DNA of 45,884 bases from positions 1 to 45,884 of the forward strand of contig NZ_JAMBNO010000025.1 in NCBI RefSeq assembly GCF_023715105.1, written 5' to 3'. The DNA comes from Hydrogenophaga intermedia. Its GTDB lineage: Bacteria; Pseudomonadota; Gammaproteobacteria; Burkholderiales; Burkholderiaceae_C. The notes under the pieces were generated by a model. That model did no database searches. It saw only the letters and a program-made list of their open reading frames with translations, and was not told the DNA's origin. A program made the position numbers and the translations under genes. Of the stretch, positions 42,701 through 45,884 are shown piece after piece. The stretch's first letter is position 1; every line of letters begins with the position of its first letter.

Positions 42701-43335
42701 GTCGGCCACCGCAGCAGTTCGTCCACCAGCGCAGTGATTTCGCGCGCGGCGGCGCTGTCCGGTGCCGTCTCGCGTGCCAGCCGGCCAGCGGCCACGCTGT
42801 CGGCGAACACGATGCGTTGATGTACTTCCGCGCGCAGCGCAGGAAGCGGCTGCTCAGCCAGCGCGCCGCGTGCTTCGCGTCCGATGACGGTGGTACTGAC
42901 GCGCCGGTTGATGACGAAGGCCGCGCGCAGCGTAGGCCGAAAGACTTGCGCCTCGCGGATCAGCGCCACCATCTCAGCGCTGGCCCACAGGTCGTAGGGG
43001 CTGGGCTGCACCGGGATCAGCACGCGCTCGGCCGCCAGCAGCGCGGAGCGTGCCAAGGCGGCGATGCGCGGCGGGCCGTCGATGACGACGTGATCGGCCC
43101 GCCTGGCGAGTTCTGGTGCCTCCTGGTGCAGGGTTTCGCGTGCGAGGCCCACGGCGCTGAACAGCCTTGGCAAACCTTGCTGGCTGCGGCGCTGCGTCCA
43201 GTCCAGCGCGGAGCTTTGGGGGTCGGCGTCCAGCAGCACGACATGCTGGCCGCGCATCGCCAGCTCGCCGGCGATGTGGGTGGCGAGCGTGGTCTTGCCC
43301 ACGCCGCCTTTCTGATTGAGCAGCGCGACGATCAT
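42697..43335 (-). CDS. parA: plasmid-type ParA partition ATPase
   Basis: A 212-residue small ParA (type Ib-like, no N-terminal regulatory domain). Walker A LNQKGGVGKTTLATH (6-20), A' motif LLDADPQSSALDW, Walker B VVIDGPPR. It is distinct from the chromosomal ParA at 10988 in length and sequence. It lies just downstream of the iteron origin and before the ribbon-helix-helix gene, a compact partition module that would stabilise the element during or after excision. Confidence 0.93.
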   Translation of the reverse strand: MIVALLNQKGGVGKTTLATHIAGELAMRGQHVVLLDADPQSSALDWTQRRSQQGLPRLFSAVGLARETLHQEAPELARRADHVVIDGPPRIAALARSALLAAERVLIPVQPSPYDLWASAEMVALIREAQVFRPTLRAAFVINRRVSTTVIGREARGALAEQPLPALRAEVHQRIVFADSVAAGRLARETAPDSAAAREITALVDELLRWPT

Positions 43336-43461
43336 GGCGCAGCCCTCCTTGCTGGAAAACCTGCCTTTGATCGGCCTGCAAAACCGGCTTGCCGGTGGCA
43401 AAAATCACTGGCCCGCGCGTGCCGTTTGGTGGTTGTCCACCGAAACGCCGCACTGCTACTA

Positions 43462-43497
43462 CTAATGTTAGGAATTAAGTTAGATAAGTTAAGAGAG
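43462..43497. other. AT-rich stretch of the ICE origin
   Basis: The segment around TTAGGAATTAAGTTAG and ATAAGTTAAGAG is much more AT-rich than its surroundings. It lies 40 bases from the iterons, the usual place of the unwinding element of an iteron replicon. Confidence 0.5.
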
Positions 43498-43536
43498 GCC
43501 GAAACCCGCGCCAGCATTGGGTTTGCGGCCGATTTT

Positions 43537-43600
43537 GTTGCCTGATAGCACGAGGATTCGTTGCCTGATAGCACGATACTTCTGTTGCCTGATAGCACGA
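43537..43600. repeat. iterons of the ICE replication origin
   Basis: Three identical 17-base copies of GTTGCCTGATAGCACGA at 43537-43553, 43560-43576 and 43584-43600, with periods of 23 and 24 bases (about two helical turns). They lie next to repA, with a DnaA-box-like TTATCCCCG at about 43625 and TTGTCCACC at about 43433. This is the layout of an iteron-controlled origin (oriV), with RepA as the likely binder. Confidence 0.85.
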
Positions 43601-43624
43601 GCCCGTCCACAGGCTTTGCCGCAG

Positions 43625-44482
43625 TTATCCCCGTGCCGTGGGCGGCACGGGCCGAAACGTCAGCAGCGGCGCGGCAGCAGTGCTGAGGTATTCGATGCCC
43701 AGGCGATAGCCGGGCAAGGCTTGCCGAGCCACCAGCGCCCGCAGGTCGGCGGCGAAGTCGTAGTACCGCGCCACGCTGCCCGATTTGCGGTACAGGTGCT
43801 GGAAGTCGAATTGCCAGCCCCCCGGCTGTCGCCCACCGTGCTTTCGCACCAGCCGGTACAGCCACCGCTCGATGCCGCCCGTGAGCCGGAAATACGCTGG
43901 GTCGATGGTCAGCACCAGGGCGGCATCCATCACGCCGGCATAGAACCAGTCTGGCAGGATCAGCTCCAGCCCCAAGGGCGTGCCCTTGGCATCGGCCAGT
44001 TCCTTCCACTCGTTGATCCACGAGAAGCGGTGCAGCCGCCTTCCTGTGGTCTCCCGAATGGATGTGGCCACCGTGGTCGACTGCAGCCGATCCAGCGCGG
44101 CCTTGAGACGCTGGTAATCGCGCAGCGACGTACCGCGCCCGATGAAGCGCAGGATCTCGTAGGGTGTGGCCTGCATCAGCCGCGACGGGCGCAGGCCCGC
44201 GTCGCGCGCTTCCACAATCTGGCTCGCAGCCCAGATCAGGATGTCCGCATCCCAGATCGTGGCGATGCCGTGCTCCTGTGTACCCTCCACGCGGATCGTC
44301 ACCCCACTGGCTTGGAAGTCGATAGGCGCTACGCGCCGCGACTTCGCCAGCGAGAAGAACGGAAAGGCCATCAAGTCCTGGCTGTCGCGCGGTGCCATGT
44401 CGCCCGGCAGGGCGCGGAACAGGTCGAGCTGTTCGCGCTCTGGCACGGGCCGCTGCCGGGACGGCAGCGCAGGGCTGGACAT
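43625..44482 (-). CDS. repA: replication initiator RepA
   Basis: A 285-residue RepA-type initiator. The centre shows YEILRFIGRGTSLRDYQRLKAALDRLQSTTVATSI, a winged-helix, and later LTIDPAYFRLTGGIERWLYRLVRKHGG, both typical of the RepA/TrfA-like proteins of pVS1-type and Tn4371-type replicons. ATG 44482 is preferred; GTG 44494 is possible. It reads towards the iterons, which it would bind to start replication. It lies 26 bases after the alpA gene. Confidence 0.9.
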   Translation of the reverse strand: MSSPALPSRQRPVPEREQLDLFRALPGDMAPRDSQDLMAFPFFSLAKSRRVAPIDFQASGVTIRVEGTQEHGIATIWDADILIWAASQIVEARDAGLRPSRLMQATPYEILRFIGRGTSLRDYQRLKAALDRLQSTTVATSIRETTGRRLHRFSWINEWKELADAKGTPLGLELILPDWFYAGVMDAALVLTIDPAYFRLTGGIERWLYRLVRKHGGRQPGGWQFDFQHLYRKSGSVARYYDFAADLRALVARQALPGYRLGIEYLSTAAAPLLTFRPVPPTARG

Positions 44483-44508
44483 GGCGAAGGCCACCCGCTC
44501 GCCAACGA

Positions 44509-44799
44509 TCAGCGCGCACGGCTGTCCGCCGAGTGCTGCTCGGCGTATTCGGGATCGGACGTAGTTTCGTAGCTGCGCTCGGCGGCCCAGGCATCGAGGT
44601 CGGCCACGGCGTACATGACGCGGCGGCCGAACTTGCGGAACTTGGGGCCGCCACCCAGCACGCGCTGCTTTTCCAGTGTGCGCGGCGACAGCCGCAGGTA
44701 GTCGGCAGCTTCGTCGTTGGTGAGATAACGCTGCGGTTGCGCGGTAGCGGTCGAGGTGGTTGCGGGAGCGGCGGCAGGCCGCAAGGGAGCGGGACGCAT
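44509..44799 (-). CDS. AlpA-like helix-turn-helix regulator
   Basis: A 96-residue protein with the motif LTNDEAADYLRLSPRTLEKQRVLGGGPKF (about 26-54) and the wing GRRVMYAVADLDAWAAERSY, as in AlpA/excisionase-type regulators of islands. ATG 44799 has GGAGG eight bases upstream, so the longer frame from 44844 is rejected. It comes directly before repA and probably controls repA or excision. Confidence 0.85.
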   Translation of the reverse strand: MRPAPLRPAAAPATTSTATAQPQRYLTNDEAADYLRLSPRTLEKQRVLGGGPKFRKFGRRVMYAVADLDAWAAERSYETTSDPEYAEQHSADSRAR

Positions 44800-44882
44800 G
44801 GTGAGAACCTCCATAGCTTTCAAAGCTCCGGCCACACAGCGCAACCGGATGGAGGCAGTCTCAGAAAACGAAGCTCTCCTGC

Positions 44883-45644
44883 TCAGGGTCGTTTTGCGTG
44901 GCCTTCAAAACGACCCTTCTCAAGCGGAGCAAGCTGTGCTAGGCGGCGATAGCCGCCGCGCATCAGCGCATCGCCGCGCCGCGTCAGGCGGCGCACCTTG
45001 GAGCGCAGGCCGCCGTCGCTGTACCAACCAGCCGCGGCATCCACGCCGAACAAACCTTCGGCCACGTCGCGCAAGGACGCGCCCGTCAGGGCCGCGTCGA
45101 GCGCCTGCAAGGTGTGCAGTTCCAGCAAGGCCGAATGCGATGGCCGGGGCCGCGCATCGGCCAGCGCCGCACCGGGCGCATGGCCGCGTGCAGGTGCGGC
45201 AGCACCGCCGTGATGGGCATAGGCGACAGCCATGCCGTCCTCCAGGCCGGGCGCCAGCGCGAAGCGCAGGCACTGGCCGGGGCTGCGCGCGATCAGCGCC
45301 AGTCGCTTGCCGTCGTGGAGCAGGTGTTTGTGGCCGGGGATGTTCCAGAAGTCGAATGCGGCGGCGTCGGGCGGCGGATCAGCATCAGGGTAGAGCTGCA
45401 CCACACCAGTGTGGCCGGGCAGCCAGGCCGGGTGCGCGTCACGCGCATCCAGCGCCGGGTCTTCCAGCAGGCGCAAGCCCCAGCGATGCCCAGCATCAGA
45501 GCGACGCGCACGGCGCAGCCAGTCGAGCCGGTAATCAGGATGGCGGCGCAGGTACTCCCAGGCCAGTGCGAGCGTGTCCAGCCCCAGGACGTAGAGGTAA
45601 GCGGCCGTGGGATACCAGTGCGCGAAATGGTGAGGGCTGACCAT
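44883..45644 (-). CDS. DUF6499/DUF2285 domain protein
   Basis: A 253-residue protein. The N terminus AYLYVLGLDTLALAWEYLRRHPDYRLDW (about 15-42) is the DUF6499-type region, and the C-terminal part (about 155-245) with LLELHTLQALDAALTGASLRDVAEGLFG and LRSKVRRLTRRGDALMRGGYRRL is DUF2285-type. It is a standard gene before alpA-repA in Tn4371-like elements; its function is unknown and DNA binding is likely. The ATG has AGGAGC upstream. It is the first remaining ICE gene on this side; the genes up to the integrase are missing from the window. Confidence 0.88.
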   Translation of the reverse strand: MVSPHHFAHWYPTAAYLYVLGLDTLALAWEYLRRHPDYRLDWLRRARRSDAGHRWGLRLLEDPALDARDAHPAWLPGHTGVVQLYPDADPPPDAAAFDFWNIPGHKHLLHDGKRLALIARSPGQCLRFALAPGLEDGMAVAYAHHGGAAAPARGHAPGAALADARPRPSHSALLELHTLQALDAALTGASLRDVAEGLFGVDAAAGWYSDGGLRSKVRRLTRRGDALMRGGYRRLAQLAPLEKGRFEGHAKRP

Positions 45645-45733
45645 GACGAAAGCTCCTGTCGAACAGCAGGAACGTCGCCACGGCGGCGAACATGCGGGAG
45701 CCTCAAATCAAGGTGGAAATCCGGTTAAGCTGT

Positions 45734-45752
45734 AACTTCTGGTGTCAAGACC
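45734..45752 (+). repeat. direct repeat bracketing the ICE, right arm (candidate att)
   Basis: AACTTCTGGTGTCAAGACC, a 17/19 match to 13298-13316 in the same orientation, and only five bases before the IS5-family element. Its complement contains TTGACA, which could also be the -35 box of the DUF2285 gene promoter. Confidence 0.45.
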
Positions 45753-45757
45753 GATAG

Positions 45758-45884
45758 GGAAGGTCTGCACAACCTCGACCCCACTTGTGTGATGTGAGAC
45801 ATTGCCGCCATGAAGCAATTGAGCCTGGGCGAGAGCGGATTCGAGCGCAAGACCAAGCGAACGCGCAAGCGCGAGTTCCTGGAC
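45758..45884 (+). mobile_element. IS5-family insertion sequence, left end (partial)
   Basis: GGAAGGTCTGCACAA at 45758-45772 is identical to the inverted repeat at 1230-1244, preceded by ATAG (YTAR-like target). The leader and first codons resemble, but are not identical to, the complete element at 1230-2401. The element continues beyond the window and lies in opposite orientation to the first. Confidence 0.88.
45810..45884 (+). CDS. IS5-family transposase, N-terminal part (partial)
   Basis: The first 25 codons read MKQLSLGESGFERKTKRTR and then KREFLD, differing from the copy at 1366-2349 at residues 4 and 11. The rest is outside the window, so activity cannot be judged. It truncates or borders the ICE at the side where the integrase gene would be expected. 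Confidence 0.88.
   Translation, partial: MKQLSLGESGFERKTKRTRKREFLD

Noticed and set aside
43537..43600. CRISPR-like short repeat array
   Set aside because: Three 17-base repeats with 6-7 base gaps beside repA are iterons; the gaps are far too short for spacers and no cas gene is present.
1230..45884. composite transposon bounded by two IS5 elements
   Set aside because: The interval includes essential chromosomal genes (mnmG, rsmG, parA, parB) and the IS copies have diverged, so joint transposition is not likely.

Overview
The window looks like a chromosomal segment of a betaproteobacterium, most likely Comamonadaceae. The reasons are the high GC content, the order mnmG-rsmG-(lysE family)-parA-(RBBP9-type hydrolase)-parB, and the class of mobile element present. 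This is inferred from gene content only. Three layers can be separated: old insertion-sequence debris and a small unknown island (1-6490), a short conserved chromosomal block (6787-13231), and a large Tn4371-type integrative and conjugative element (ICE, about 13.3-45.75 kb).

Left part (1-6490). The end of an IS21-family element with its multiple terminal repeats is followed by gene-poor GC-rich DNA, a decayed IS5-type transposase fragment, and an integrase-core transposase tail interrupted by an intact IS5-family element (1230-2401, CTAG target duplication). Beyond it lie an AT-richer orphan gene (2467-3360) and a small module: a short unknown ORF, two overlapping DNA-binding protein genes on the minus strand, and a divergent gene resembling replication-relaxation proteins. 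The module abuts a tandem pair of YkgJ-type cysteine-cluster genes, of which the one linked to the chromosomal block is cut to 28 codons.

Chromosomal block (6787-13231). It holds an NADPH-dependent FMN reductase, MnmG, RsmG, a LysE/RhtB-type exporter, ParA, an RBBP9-type serine hydrolase and ParB. Three exact parS cores (GTTTCACGTGAAAC) and one near-match lie inside or at the edge of these genes, so the segregation centromere is written into coding sequence.

ICE (about 13.3-45.75 kb). Read on the minus strand from the right it runs: DUF6499/DUF2285 protein, AlpA-like regulator, RepA, an iteron origin, ParA, a ribbon-helix-helix protein, a DUF2840 protein, TraF peptidase, an Arg/Ala-rich ORF, VirD2/DUF3363-type relaxase, a metal-resistance cargo, a LysR regulator, an EexN-type lipoprotein, TraG coupling protein, a CopG protein, then TrbB-C-D-E-J-K-L-F-G-I and a DUF2274 protein. 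The cargo carries two zinc/cadmium/cobalt systems: CadR with the CadA P-type ATPase, a His-rich zinc-ribbon protein and a ZIP transporter; and CzcI-CzcC-CzcB-CzcA, an RND tripartite pump. Between them is a histidine-kinase fragment without its sensor part. No integrase is visible. A 17/19 direct repeat brackets the element (13298-13316 and 45734-45752), and a second, diverged IS5-family copy begins at 45758 in inverted orientation to the first.

The most interesting points are the ATGA-coupled unknown ORF with nested hairpins between traF and the relaxase gene (candidate oriT), the two exclusion-type lipoproteins, one of which shares its C-terminal motif with TrbJ, the iteron replicon inside an ICE, the truncated/complete ykgJ pair at an island edge, and the parS sites embedded in genes.
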